NCBI RefSeq assembly: GCF_016097555.1
Contig: NC_054702.1
Span: forward strand, 80,023,997 to 80,087,996
Source of the DNA: Gigantopelta aegis
Taxonomy: Eukaryota; Mollusca; Gastropoda; Neomphalida; Peltospiridae
Length of the DNA: 64,000 nt
Direction: 5' to 3'
The notes below the pieces were generated by a model, which saw nothing but the letters and a program-made list of their open reading frames with translations, had not been told where the DNA came from and did no database searches. Within the stretch, counting starts at the first letter, position 1. Each line of letters starts with the position of its first letter. Below, piece by piece: positions 1-11,638 of this stretch. Both the position numbers and the translations under genes were made by a program.

Positions 1-650
1 GAGTCATTACCAGTCTCATTACGTGTTACCAAAACAAGTGGTTATTGACAAAACGCGTTTGCAGGCTCTTGCATAGGTCTACCCTGAAATATATCCAAGG
101 TAACGTTGTACCTCCGAACTAATCTTCTATTCAAAGCCATTTAGCCAAACTTGTGCAAGCGGCTATGTCTTTCAGCGTTTGATTTAATACAACCCACCAC
201 GCGGCAACACTTTCCCTTTGACGCAACCTATCCAGGCTGGGAGCTTTTTGTTAGAAGTCATTATCACAAAGCATGTCGAAATTGATTTATCGGTCAGCGC
301 AGCTCCACTTAGCCGATGAATTTACGCTATGCTAATCCACCCTGTAAGAGTTAATCCAGTCTTATGACTGCACTTTCAGCCTGTCACTCAATATTTATAA
401 GCATTCAAAAATCTATCGTCACATGATAAACATTTAATGTTGTCAATACTCGAGTGTAAATCGAACCCACAATTATGTTCACTTTAGCTATTTATAAATA
501 AATTAACGTTGTAGTAAATGTATACATGCCGGTGGAAAGAAATAAGGGAACATACCAACACTAACAGCAAATAATGACTGCAACAACATCCCTCATTACT
601 GACATTCTATCGCACATCACTTATTTGTATTGATACATATTACGCTAATG
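1..650. other. gene-free stretch
   Basis: I see no coding region, repeat or RNA gene that I can name here. It is AT-rich unique-looking sequence up to the start of a truncated LINE. Confidence 0.5.
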
Positions 651-654
651 GTTT

Positions 655-1494
655 GCTTTGAATTTGCCCCATGTCGGTGTTAGTGTCCCCTATAGTGATT
701 TTAAATATCATATTAACCAATGTATCTTTTCGACTTGGCAAGATGATTGGGATAGTGCGATCGCGAACAAGCTTCTGTCTGTCATCGTTCCAGCTAACTG
801 GTGTAACAAAGGCTGTGGTATGTACTATCCTGTCTGTGGGATGGTGCATATAAAAGATCCCTTGCTGCTAATCGAAAAGAGTAGCCCATGAAGTGGCGAC
901 AGCGGGTTTCCTCTCTCTATATCTGTGTGGTCCTTAACCATATGTCTGACGCCATATAACCGTAAATAAAATGTGTTGAACGCGTCGTTCAATAAAACAT
1001 TTCCTTCCTTCGTTCTGTCAAGCCAGTTCTGAGAGAGTGGCAGTCATCCTACAGGCGGTGCAGGAAGAATGAAGTAGTCTTGTGCCGTGCCCGCATCAAC
1101 CATACATCTTTGACACATGCATTTGTTTTGAAGAAGGACCCTCCTCCTCGGTGTAAACGTTGTCAGTGTACACTAACTGTGCGCCATATTTTGGTGGAGT
1201 GTGATCATCTCAAGTCGACGAGAAATTGTATATTTGGTAACAGAAATGTTTTGGAATCTTTTAAATTCCACACAGAATTAATTTTAAAGTTTTAAAAACA
1301 CTTTGATTTCTATACAAAGTTTTAAAATATACTTAACTTGTTTTATGTATTGTCTTATACTTTTTTCCACAGCTCCTTACACTGTGGTTTTACATAATTA
1401 TACCTAAATAATACTTGCATATACTTACAATTTGTAACACCCAATAGCCGATGTATATTTTTATGCTGGGGTGTCGTTAAACATTCATTCAATT
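655..1494 (+). mobile_element. 5'-truncated LINE (non-LTR retrotransposon) 3' end
   Basis: Two pieces of one reading frame, before 788 and after 1015, read as the C-terminal end of a LINE ORF2. The first has PYSDFKYHINQ and NKLLSV, the second KPVLREWQ, RARINHTSLTHAF, a cysteine motif CKRCQCTLTVRHILVEC and a short tail. A 3' UTR follows, ending near 1494 in a tail containing CCAATAGCCGATG, GGGGTGTCGTTAAACATTC and ATTC repeats. I take it for a Jockey/I-like element by the RNase H-to-cysteine-knuckle layout. The ORF is split by a SINE at 788-1015. The same tail recurs at 33424, and reversed at 35822 and 39017. Confidence 0.75.
788..1015 (+). mobile_element. SINE, partial head plus tail type 1, inserted in LINE
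   Basis: It carries the central SINE block (GGGATGGTGCATATAAAAG, then CCCTTGCTGCTAATCG) and the type-1 tail (CTGACGCCATATAACCG to AAACATTTCCTTCC). It interrupts the LINE frame exactly between NKLLSV and KPVLREW. TTCTGTC occurs on both sides as a likely target duplication. The tRNA-like head is mostly missing. Confidence 0.8.
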
Positions 1495-1564
1495 ACATCT
1501 GATCTATTACACCACGTTTTCCCTTATTGTTTCCCCTTTAAGTATGTAATCATTATAACGTCCT

Positions 1565-1735
1565 CTCCGTGGGATGGTGCATATAAAAAGATCCTTTGCT
1601 ACTAATGGAAAAACGTAGAGGGTTTCCTTTCAAAACTATACGTCAAACTTACCAAATGTTTGACATCCAATAGCCGATGATCAGTAAAACAATGTGCTCT
1701 GGTGATTTCGTTAAACAAAACAAACTTTATAACGT
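1565..1735 (+). mobile_element. SINE fragment with tail type 2
   Basis: The central block GTGGGATGGTGCATAT is followed by the type-2 tail: TTTGACATCCAATAGCCG, ATGTGCTCTGGTG, then GTTAAACAAAACAAAC. The head is absent. The tail matches the copies at 17160-17350 and 51305-51618. Confidence 0.75.
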
Positions 1736-2245
1736 TAGTATGGTGGACATAAAGTATGCTGTATTCATATTATAGTGCAGCCTCTAACCTACAAACTGCT
1801 GTAGGATTATTAGTATGCATAACAGTGGAGAGGCCAGGGCGTGTCTCCCACGGTCATCAACTAGCTGTCTCGGACAGACAGCCCAAGATACTACGCTTGA
1901 ACTCTAAGAACTACAAATAACTGATGTCATAAAATACAGCAAAACATGATAAATTTGGTGGTACTCTTCGATTACATTTTGAATCTACATATATTTAGCT
2001 AAAACAGAGATAACAGTGCAAAACAAAGTAGAGAGGTCACAAAAGGAACTACAGGTGTCATAGAAACCAAATTGGCATATTAAAGAATGTAATATTATGG
2101 TATGTGTTGTCCTGCCTGTGGGATACAGCACACAAAATAGTCCCTACGATGAATCGACAAGACAAGCTTAAAGCCTGGGTATCCATGAAGTCGGTAACGG
2201 ACGCAGACGCTGTGCGACAGATCTGCAAAGTTGAACATTTATCAT
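1736..2245. other. gene-free stretch
   Basis: No convincing gene. A short piece near 1845-1885 with GGACAGACAGCCC resembles the tail of the SINE-like repeat at 11100-11482. Confidence 0.4.
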
Positions 2246-2585
2246 CAGGGCTTCTAGATTATGGTAGCCCCACTCCCATGGCTAGTAATATTTAATGTTG
2301 GGTTAGTAAATAACTATTTTTGCCATGCCCAACGGCTAGTGATTTTTGTTTTTGGTCAAGTGTTTTGCAGTTTTGTAGATATGAATATCCTGACCCCACC
2401 CCAACCCACAAATATTAGTGTTTTTAAGCTCTATCTCCCTCTTTAGATGACATATCTGATTATTATTATTATTTAGTAAAATTGTATTAACTAGTAGGGC
2501 TAGTGAACTTTCAGTCGTGGCTAGTAAATGTTTTAAATCACTGATCCCATGGCTAGTGGATTTTAAAAACATTCTAGAAGCCCTG
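2246..2585 (+). mobile_element. hAT-like MITE (CAGGGCTTCTAGA termini), copy 1
   Basis: The 340-bp element starts CAGGGCTTCTAGA and ends with its reverse complement form TCTAGAAGCCCTG. Internally it repeats a GGCTAGTG motif several times. Further copies lie at 19605-19939 (same strand) and 18011-18306 (opposite strand). CAGGG termini are typical of hAT. Only a 5-bp flanking repeat (ATCAT) is visible, so the superfamily call is tentative. No coding capacity. Confidence 0.7.
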
Positions 2586-2597
2586 ATCATCTTCCTC

Positions 2598-2765
2598 GAT
2601 CGGTCGCCGATTCAACGCACACCGCAAGCCCGTAGCCAGGATCGGTCGCCGATTCAACGCACACCGCAAGCCCGTAGCCAGGATCGGTCGCCGATTCAAC
2701 GCACACCGCAAGCCCGTAGCCAGGATCGGTCGCCGATTCAACGCACACCGCAAGCCCGTAGCCAG
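2598..2765 (+). repeat. 42-bp tandem repeat, 4 perfect copies
   Basis: The unit begins GATCGGTCGCCGATTCAACG and ends CAAGCCCGTAGCCAG. Four units start at 2598, 2640, 2682 and 2724 with no differences that I see. Because 42 is divisible by 3 an open frame crosses it, but I read this as an accident. The last third of each unit is the terminal sequence of the adjoining inverted-repeat element. Confidence 0.9.
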
Positions 2766-2952
2766 GATTTTTGAAGGGGGGTTCTTTTTGGTATTAAAAG
2801 GGCACTTTCGAGCACATTGTCGGTTTCAGCATGTTTCAGAGTGGCAGGACATGACTCGGGGGGGGGGGGGGGGTCTAGCCTAGTTTGAAAGGGCACTTCA
2901 GAAAAAGGGGGGTTCGTTCGAACCCTACGAACCCCCCTGGCTACGGGCTTGC
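2750..2952. mobile_element. inverted-repeat MITE (GCAAGCCCGTAGCCAGG termini)
   Basis: GCAAGCCCGTAGCCAGG at the left and CCTGGCTACGGGCTTGC at the right are exact reverse complements. Arms with GGGGGGTTC on the inside extend the match. CACCG lies at both outer edges as a possible short target duplication. A 15-nt G run and no coding capacity lie inside. Confidence 0.7.
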
Positions 2953-2955
2953 ACC

Positions 2956-3260
2956 GTCTGCGTCGGTCGGTGACGTATTACCGTGTTTATGGAAACCACG
3001 CTTTAGTGATGATAGTAGATTAAATAGTATCTTCCTGACAGCCGAATTGTGTGCTAGAAACTTAATAGGATATGTAACTGTTATCAAAAATCGGACCAGC
3101 AATTCCTTCAGCGCTAAAATCCACGGCGAGGCCAGACGTTATTCACACGAGGGCCGTGTTTGCGTCAGAGATGTCACACTAGTAGGTGTTTAAAACAAAG
3201 AGCTGAAAACAATGTATTCTATTTAATCAAAGTAACTTTTTAACAGTTCGGGTTACCCCC
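2956..3260. other. gene-free stretch
   Basis: Unique-looking sequence. An open frame runs through from the MITE but resembles nothing that I know. Confidence 0.4.
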
Positions 3261-3263
3261 TCA

Positions 3264-3445
3264 ACCCCCCCCCCCCCCACCACCACCACCACCACCACCA
3301 AAAAACCCCACAAAAAAAAAAAAAAAACAAAAAACAAACAACCACCAACAACAAACAATCAAGCAAAAAACTCACAAAAAACAATAACAAAACAAAACAA
3401 TCACCACCACAAAAAAAAAAAAAAACACCACCACAAAAAAACACC
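3264..3445 (+). repeat. A/C-only low-complexity tract
   Basis: About 180 bp with almost only C and A on the plus strand: a C run, CCA triplets, then A runs with C interspersions. The minus strand gives long G/T open frames that are not genes. Similar tracts lie at 4678-4760 and 6361-6430. Confidence 0.9.
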
Positions 3446-3634
3446 TGAACAAAATCCTCCAAAAATCTTACAAATACATTTAGATTTAAAAAGAGGACGT
3501 GCGATAAATAAAACAAAACGTGGGAAAAACCTATTCACAGTACCGAAATTACATTAAGTTGCATTACATGTTTGCAGCAGAGGTCTTTTACATACATGTA
3601 TATACTTATCCCAAACTGTAACTCATTATACTTA

Positions 3635-3636
<2 letters not shown>

Positions 3637-3682
<46 letters not shown>

Positions 3683-3697
3683 CGAGAGAGAGAGAGA

Positions 3698-3736
<39 letters not shown>
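3637..3736 (+). repeat. compound microsatellite (CA)n-(GA)n-(CA)n
   Basis: About 43 bp of AC dinucleotides, a 20-bp GA block, then about 37 bp more AC. Confidence 0.95.
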
Positions 3737-3741
<5 letters not shown>

Positions 3742-5215
3742 ACACCAATAATGTCATATACATGTATATCGTTTGAAAAAGGCGACCAGTATTTATTTGG
3801 ATTGACAATGGCCGACTGTATAAGTAGCTGTTCAGTATCAACCTGAAAAGCATTCCCGTGCTTTTTGTGAGAGCTTATCGGTGGTTAAGAAGGCATAAAC
3901 CTTAGTATTATGATACTTGTCTCCAACACAAAGGCCTCCATTACGAACAATCGAGTTTTAAATGTTTTTAACCTTCGGTGCAATTTCGACGGCTTAAAAT
4001 TACACAAGAACACGCCATAAGTCGGCGTATATATACAGTGTAGTGTACTTGAATGAGACTATAGTGGCACAGTGTCAGTAATAAAACCATAAATAATATG
4101 CACCTTTACCTTTTAACCACAGAATGTACTATAGATCCAACACACAATACAATGATTAATGTATGCCTATGACATTGGGTGCAGATGGTACAACTTTTAA
4201 AGAAATGGCATGTATAATATAATAGTACAGTAACGTGCATTTTTATGCTTGGAGGTTAATTCATACTTAGATCGCCGACCTCGGGCGAAACTGAAATAAA
4301 AAAATTGGATTAGGTAATCGAAAAAGCGTTGAAGGAACGCAAACCAAAATTTAATATGACCTGTGTTAAAACCACACTGAATTTACTGTAAAATGAGGAT
4401 TCGGTTTGAACAGAAGCAGGACCGGGTGAGTCAACTACTCGCTAATAAGAGTGGTCGGTGAAGTATAAATCCAACTTGACAAACTTCCCCAGAAACGCCC
4501 CGCCCAACAAGATATTACATCTCACCAAATAAAAATAAATATGTTCTTTCTTTTTAATTATTATTTTTGAGGCACTTCCAAATTAGGTGCATTGAGCACC
4601 CAAGCACTCACAATAGATACATGCTAGGCATCAAGTGTTTTGTTAATATATATATATATATTATATATCGGGTGGTAACCCCCCCCCAAAAAAAAAACAA
4701 AAAAAAAAAACACCCCAAAAAACAACCAACAAAGCAAAAAAACAACAACAAACAAACATAACACTACTGAATATGGAATCATTAAAAAAGACAGGCGAGC
4801 AATAAGTGAAAATGAGCGTCGCATCCTTTTACTTACAAGTTTGAATATATTGCTATTTTAACAATATTTGACGCACGGGTCTACAATTTTTACTGAAAGT
4901 GGCAAATATCCATATAGCAATGGTTCTGAAATATAAAACTTACAGTCCCCATACATTTGTGTTGTTTTTGTTTATACAATTTCATGTTCAGTAGGTTTAT
5001 AGTATTTTTTTCTTTCTGGTTGTTGTTGGGGCTTGGGGTTGAGGGGGGGGGGGGGGGCGGGGGCGGGCAGATATATATATATGCAAGTTCTTTGGTCTAC
5101 CAAAGATAATATAAATTTGGATTTGATAATAATTTTATCGTCTTGTTTGCAGTAGTGCATCCTGTTATCTGAAACCTTTCTGATATAGGCTTAATTGTGT
5201 TCTGCTTCTGCAGGG
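3737..5215. other. gene-free stretch with simple repeats
   Basis: No gene recognised. It holds a TA run at 4647-4660, an A/C tract at 4678-4760, a G run near 5042-5057 and a short TA run near 5071-5081. Confidence 0.5.
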
Positions 5216-5218
5216 GGG

Positions 5219-5245
<27 letters not shown>
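5216..5245 (+). repeat. (GT)n microsatellite
   Basis: About 14 GT units following a short G run. Confidence 0.9.
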
Positions 5246-5249
<4 letters not shown>

Positions 5250-6597
5250 ATAACTAGCAGAAACCAAGATTATTTAAGTCTTATAATCTAAAGTTTGCCA
5301 AGTTAAATTTCACCTATTAGTAAGTTTAATACAAAATCAATGTGGTCCAGTAACGTTGTTTATTTATTATTTATTCCAAGAAGCGCTGTCCTGCGTTAGT
5401 TTTGATCTAGTCTGGGAGTGGCAATCCTCTTTGTGGCGGTCAAACGGATGTATCATCCAGTAAAGGATCTTCTTGGGAGTGGCTATCCTCCTACAGACGA
5501 GACACTAGATAGATATTCATGGAATAAACAACCATTTTGCTAAATACCCATTCGACTCTGTATTGTGCAGACACACGGTTTTGATTACCGATAACGGTTT
5601 TGTCGTAAAAGATTTGATATATCACCAGCTAACCATTGTGAAAAAGATATTATGAGGTGGAACTAACTTGAGAATTTCCTACTCACATTTGGAATCAACA
5701 ATATTGAGACCGGTAGTGAAATATATTATAACTAGTACAGCTTACTAATACTTCTGAAGGTGTATACCCCTACCCTACCTCGCGTGCGTCAAGTGTATAT
5801 AGCACACTTGTTATCTTTATCTCCCACTCGACCTGTTGTTGAATACCAAATAATACACTTCCATTTGTCAACGGGTTATCAATATCCGGCCTATATGTTA
5901 CACCTTATCACCCCCCGCAATGCACCTCAAAATGCAATTGCGGATATGTCATTTAAATAATATATCGAATTTACACAGACGATGCAGTGTCGTGAAACAG
6001 TTGCATAATGACATTGTCTGAGATAATCCCCGGAGATAAGAAATAATCTAGAACAGCGAGGCTTATTCTTTCAACACGCCTCGTCTTTCAAGACTTACGT
6101 TCTGTTCCCGCACTGGCGTCGTCTATAAAATTACAAATAATCGCATGGTTAACAGGCATTCCGGGAACCCATTCTAAGATAATTAATGTCATGCATGTGT
6201 GGATGAATGCTCCTTTGTACAGCAGTAGTTCGTGACACCTTAATCAGTTTAACAAGACTTATTTAATGAAAAACAGAACTTTGTTCACTTCGATGTTTAT
6301 GTGCGTGTTAACTTTGAATAAAATAATTTAAAATAATATTAAATAAAGAAACAACATAAATATACTCCCCCACCGCAAAACAAATCCCAACAACAACAAA
6401 ACCTACAACCCCCCCCCCCCCCAAACAAAAAACCCAACTGAATTCAGATCAATAGATCTTTTAACTTAGCGGAGGTTTTCTTCTTCTTCAAAAATGCAAA
6501 ATGTTAATATTGACCCAAATGGACTCAACCTCATACCCTTTAATATCTGATATGGGATTTCCTTAACGTAACGCTCAAGTACGTATCATAGTCTCTT
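5246..6597. other. gene-free stretch
   Basis: No gene seen. GGGAGTGGC followed by ATCCTC occurs twice near 5413 and 5475, suggesting an old repeat. A C run lies near 6409-6422. Confidence 0.45.
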
Positions 6598-6614
6598 CAC
6601 ACACACACACACAC

Positions 6615-6694
<80 letters not shown>
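6598..6694 (+). repeat. (AC)n-(TC)n microsatellite
   Basis: A short AC run is followed by about 75 bp of CT/TC dinucleotides, a pure polypyrimidine stretch. Confidence 0.95.
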
Positions 6695-7019
6695 GACTAC
6701 ATTGGCTACTTAACATAGGTAGGCCTAGCTTTATTTTATTTATTTATTTTCATCGCACGTATTTAGAATGTTTATAATGATGAAAACATTTCGAGATAAT
6801 TTTGGTAATTCTTTTTTGCGTAGCTTCATAGTAATTATATTTTTTGTTATTTATTATTTAATACTAAGTAATACGCTATTAATTTAACTATATTTCGATT
6901 TACCAGCTGTTTAAAAATTGATAAAATCGGTACTGAAAAAAATAATCGAATATTGGCTGGGAATGAACAGTAGGGCCTACACTTTATATTGACGAACGCC
7001 AAATGTGTTGTGGGTTGTT

Positions 7020-7020
<1 letters not shown>

Positions 7021-7074
<54 letters not shown>
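7021..7074 (+). repeat. (GT)n microsatellite
   Basis: About 26 GT units. Confidence 0.95.
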
Positions 7075-7075
<1 letters not shown>

Positions 7076-8000
7076 TGACAGACATAAGGAAGTGGAAGTT
7101 GTGTGTGTATGCATTAGTTTATAAATCTCCACACGGTAATTAGGCGTATTACTTTTTTTGTTCTTCTTTAAAAGAAAATATCAATACCTTCAAATCTTTT
7201 CACTAGAATGACTTACCCGTTTCGTCTGATAAATCCAGTATAACATTTGAGTTGCCATATCCAGTTCGTCTTTTTATACTAGTCAAAAGATTCACCACAG
7301 CGCAGCTAGGGTTACAAAGCAGGGATTCATTATTCCCGAACTTCACAATAATAAACATTGTGTTTGTAGTTACTGCTTCGTGTCTGCCGCTATAAGAGTC
7401 CGATCCATTAATACATCCAAGTACAAGTGAAGCGTGTTAAAAAAACAATAACTCAAATTTTATTTTGTTATTTAGCCGATTTAGTAATGTTATTTCCCAA
7501 CGTTGTATTTCCTAACAGAATAACGACAATGGTTGGTGAATTAACACAGGTTGGTCGTTCAGTGGGACTTTAAGCCACTCTTGTCGCAAGGGACGCTTTT
7601 CCGATAAACTTCGTCTGAGACGAGCGACGTGATTGGTTTATCAGCCAGGTGGTAGTCCAGTTACCCACAAGTACATGCCTACCTGCTGGAATTCTAAGCA
7701 CGTTTTGTATGAACGTGAAGCAAAGGCAAACACCGACTACATAATCCACCCAGATTAAATACTGACAAACGTTCTCTTTCACCACTTGTTAAATTGCCGT
7801 TTAGACCTAAATTATGTAATATTTAACTAGCCGTTTCAGAAGGCTAGTAGCTTAACATACTAGTAAATTATTTTGAACGGACAGACCAACACAAAAAATA
7901 TTAGCAGTGACAGATAATTCCTTAAGTTAAAATACATTTTGAAAAATATAAATAGCGCAGTTGACATCTGATAATCACAATCTAATATCACATATTGCCA
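7075..8000. other. gene-free stretch
   Basis: No gene, RNA or known repeat recognised in this 0.9-kb stretch. Confidence 0.4.
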
Positions 8001-8004
8001 TTAA

Positions 8005-8388
8005 AGGGACTGTCCTCATTTTGCTGTTATTGTAAAATGTTTACGAACAACATATCCTTTTTCGTGACTAAAGGAAACTATATATTAATGATTTTTCCTG
8101 TTTAGAATATTAGTATTTTCATAAACAAGGCTTAATGTTTGTTGTAGTTCAAACCGATTAAAGTTCACCTTCCAGAAATCTCGTAAGTACGAAAACTTAT
8201 ATATATTATGAAGTAAAATGAACAATGACTGCTACAAACTTTATAGCATACGGCCGCAAACACGTGGGATATATGACGACACTGGCATTCCAAAGGAAAA
8301 GAGTACTGCCTATTTAATATTTAATTATAGTCATCAAAAAGGCTGTTGGTTAGAAACATCTTACAATGGCTGCAAACTCACAGTGCCT
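8005..8388 (+). mobile_element. Kolobok-type MITE (TTAA target), copy 1
   Basis: The 384-bp element is flanked by TTAA at 8001-8004 and 8389-8392. Its left end, AGGGACTGTCCTCATTTTGC, pairs imperfectly with the right end GCAAACTCACAGTGCCT. TTAA target sites with AGG termini fit the Kolobok superfamily; piggyBac also uses TTAA. It shares its design with 12483-12854. The open frame inside is not a gene. Confidence 0.7.
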
Positions 8389-8835
8389 TTAATATGGCTA
8401 TATTGTTTTTTTTTCTAACCGGTGCCGTTATTTGTCAAGAAGGCCCACTTCCTAATGTGTCTTAGCAAAACATGCAGACAAGGTGCGACCAAGAATACGC
8501 GAACCGTAATTGGATATAACACAAACATAAAATGAAATAATTTCCATCTTAGTGCCTGGGGCATTGGTACATCAGAATGAAATATGACCGACATGGAAGT
8601 ATATCAGTGCGCCTTTCAATCGGGGTGGGCAGTGTATAATTTTCATTTGGGGAGGCAGTATCTCCCTAGCCCCATCTACGTCTTCCAATGCCTATGATAT
8701 TCTAGTGCATTTGCTAGTCATACCAAAAATGGAGATATCATAATAGGCATATGGCATACATCCAAGTTCAATCGCTAGTCTGATGACAATTATAACCGTG
8801 AACCTAACATGCTAAATCAATACATGTCCCCTATT
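8389..8835. other. gene-free stretch with SINE-tail fragment
   Basis: GAACCGTAATTGGATATAA near 8500 matches the tail of the SINE-like repeat at 11100-11482. Nothing else recognised. Confidence 0.4.
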
Positions 8836-8839
8836 AGGC

Positions 8840-9365
8840 CCCACAAATTGTTTTTTTCCCCCCAAGTTCAAAAGCCACAACTCTGTGAAAAAACGGAGTA
8901 AATTGCTATGAAAGTCAAACCTGATTGTTACAGTACATAATAAAGTTAGTTCAGCATTCCGAAAAACATATGTTCGTATCCCCTAAGTTCAAGAACCACA
9001 ACTCTTTTTAAAATGGATAAATCGCCATGGAATTCTAACTTTATCTGCAACAGTACATGATAAAGCTATACAAAAAATATCAGATCAATATCTTGAGGCA
9101 TTCCGAAAAAAAACAAAATTAATGTCCGTATCTCCTACGTTCAAGGGCCATAAATCTGTTTTAAAATGTGTAAATCGCCATGACAAGTCAAACTTGATCT
9201 GTAGCAGTTACAGTACATAATAAAGCTATACAAAAACAAATGTCAGCTCAATATTTTGAGGCATTGTGATAAAAATGTCCGGAAAACTACATATGGGGCA
9301 GACGGGCGTACAGACACAATAACCGTGACCAGATTAATGCCCTCCGTTTGAACAGATACGAGCCT
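8840..9365 (+). repeat. degenerate tandem element, ~125-bp period
   Basis: About three and a half imperfect copies share the cycle: CCTAAGTTCAAG, GCCACAACTCTG, AAATCGCCATG, ACAGTACATAATAAAG, GAGGCATTCCG. The tail ends in CAGACGGGCG and CCCTCCGTTTGAACAG. A second, more decayed copy with the same order lies at 50520-50945. It is a dispersed non-coding repeat of unknown mobilisation type. Confidence 0.7.
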
Positions 9366-10185
9366 AAATTTGATCCACAGTAGCAAACCTAATACTAATA
9401 TTAAGAATGAGGAGTAACAAGATTAATTTTAATAAATTATTTATTTTCAGGTTTTTCATGACTATAATATTTTTGACTGTGCAACGACTGTGACTAAGGA
9501 AGACCGTTTAGTGTCTACCTGCCCTTTAAATTTTACTCTCGTATTACACATACGACATATATATCACAAGACAGGAAAAACTGATTTTAAGTAGGACAAC
9601 TCTAAATTTGAATTTCCAGGCTTTTAACTTGTAAATGCGACTCGTGATTCATACATTATAAAAAAAGTAATCCCCAAAAGCTGATGGGGAATGACAAGTG
9701 TGTGGCACAGATAGCCACACGAGACAAGTACCTATCGCGGTTGGAGAGACAAAGACTAGGAAGTGGAGGTGGACAGCGAAAGAAGTTGAAAGATACGGTA
9801 AGTTGGCAGATCGGGGGGAAATTGAGATGGAATTCAAAGCATTAAAAAGGAAAGGGGGCAGTGGGATAAAAAAGAGAAAAGATTAGCTACAGAACTTATG
9901 TGAGTTGTCATTAATTTTGTTCCATCACGTGATTACAGGTTTTACACTAGCAGAAAGCAACCACTGCATAATGTGTTTTTTGTTCGCTTTTATAATACGA
10001 GAAAATATTTTAAAGTTTGTTTTTCTTTCTCCGACGATAATCAGAAAATTAGTTCTGTGTCCTGAAAGACGGACATCTAAACATACTAAATACGTTTTCG
10101 ATGAACACGAAATTGATTTTAACAATAATTATACTAATGTAATTTGAAAGTTTAATGCACGTTATTGATTTTAAGTCAGACAGGA
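9366..10185. other. gene-free stretch
   Basis: No gene that I can support. A small charged open frame at 9698-9886 is discussed among the rejected items. Confidence 0.4.
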
Positions 10186-10250
10186 AGGAAGGAATGTTTT
10201 ATTTAACGACACACTTAAAACATTATAATTACGGTTATGTGGCGTCTGAT
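10186..10250 (-). mobile_element. SINE tail type 1 fragment
   Basis: GGAATGTTTTATTTAACGAC and GGTTATGTGGCGTCTGA match the end of the type-1 SINE tail; the rest is missing. Confidence 0.75.
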
Positions 10251-10475
10251 CCAGGATTTTTTCATAGAGGGAACCAAAACCCGTAGTTCAATATAATGGG
10301 ACCGTTGATATCTACAACCGCTTTGCAGTTGAATCTGTTACATAATTTAGTTACGTTTTAATATAATTGTATGTCACATCCTTAATGAATTAAAATGTAA
10401 TGAAATTTTAGTGAAAATACATGTTCGACTTCAGACCACTTAGTCAGACTTAAAAGCAAATGTGTACCAAGTCAA

Positions 10476-10526
10476 GTCTGTCCCGGGTCTGCCTCTGGCT
10501 ATCCAGAATCGGGACCCGGGACAGAC
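10476..10526. repeat. perfect 14-bp GC-rich hairpin
   Basis: GTCTGTCCCGGGTC and its exact reverse complement GACCCGGGACAGAC are separated by about 23 nt. It stands out in AT-rich surroundings. I assign no function. Confidence 0.6.
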
Positions 10527-11099
10527 ATGCTCGAAACTTTTGTGGTATATAAGCATGTTAAAATTACCCGCAACCGCAACCAAGTCAAGAGTCAAATGCT
10601 AAAATTATCATATATTTCTGCCAATGGAGAGGTTATTTAAAACAAAATAAGAAACAATGAAGTAATCCTTTGATTACAGAATATGAATTTTGAATAGGTA
10701 TCGAATTTTTTGAAAATGTCGATGAAACATTTTCTGCCCACTGTGTCCGTGATATTATTGGAATCTTACGATACAACCAGAAAAACTAAATTTTATGTCA
10801 GCAAGGTTTAACTGTTTACAAATCCCACTTTCTTCTCCAATCAAAGTAGTGAACGACAGCGGAGTAATTTTTAAGGGAAAAACAACTAAGAAAATATTCG
10901 GCGAGGTCTGAAATGGGGAATAACCAACCTCGGGGGTGTCGGAGATAAGGCTGGCAACTACTCGGTTCGATGATCATAGAGCCTGGTGCATGTACAGACA
11001 TTTCCTTTTGGTTTCTACGCTAATGCTGATGCATAGCTTCTGTACTCACTTCAGTGGACTTTGTTTGAATTAGTTTTCCTTCTCCTAGGGAGTTTTCTT

Positions 11100-11482
11100 A
11101 CTAGGATTCTGAGCTTCTCCAGCTCAGTTTTAATTTTGAAGTCTTTCTTGACTCACATCATCCGTCTGGCCAGTCCATATTAGTCTAGTCTCTACCCTTT
11201 GGCCAGTCCAGTTTGGGTGACCCTACCAGGAGCTGAAGCTCCAGCTGGCATAGCTCTCCCGAGTCATTGAAACGTGCAAACCATCTCACCACCCAGTATC
11301 GGCTCCCATCCAGAGCAGGTTTTAATGACTAAGACCACTACGCCCTCTTTTCTCTAACCACTAACCTACTGTCCTGGACAGACAACCTAGATAGCTGATG
11401 TGTGGCCAGGAAAGCGTGTTCGAACCGTAACTGGATTATAAGCATGAAAATAAGTTAAAGAAAGAAAGAAAGAAAGAAAGAA
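11100..11482 (+). mobile_element. SINE-like repeat with (AAAG)n tail
   Basis: The sequence ends GTCCTGGACAGACAACC, GTGTTCGAACCGTAACTGG, ATAAGCATGAAAATAAG, then AAAG repeats. This end looks like the 3' part of a dispersed short element. Similar tails lie near 1850 and 8500. The 5' boundary is uncertain. Confidence 0.45.
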
Positions 11483-11638
11483 TGTCGGACTCCATTTTTC
11501 AGTTTAAGCTTCAGATCAGCAGGGAACCCATTCAATAGTCGGTGCATTTATTTGCATCATGGACAGTATCTGGTATTGATCACCAAGTTGGTTCAGACTA
11601 TTTCTTGCTATGCAACCCCACTCTACTAATACTAGGGA

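Noticed and set aside
2517-2774. 85-codon frame with four RSPIQRTPQARSQD repeats
   Set aside because: It results from a 42-bp tandem repeat that includes a MITE end and runs in from another MITE; no sign of a host protein.
2885-3193. 102-codon frame after the MITE at 2750-2952
   Set aside because: It starts inside the MITE and shows no recognisable domain or codon bias.
3253-3853. Long G/T-, V- or C-rich open frames on the minus strand
   Set aside because: They are translations of CA/GA microsatellites and A/C tracts.
9698-9886. 62-codon charged frame (TKTRKWRWTAKEVE) resembling a Myb/SANT start
   Set aside because: No conserved helix pattern beyond a few residues, no splice partners seen, and an alternative frame in the same place looks equally plausible.
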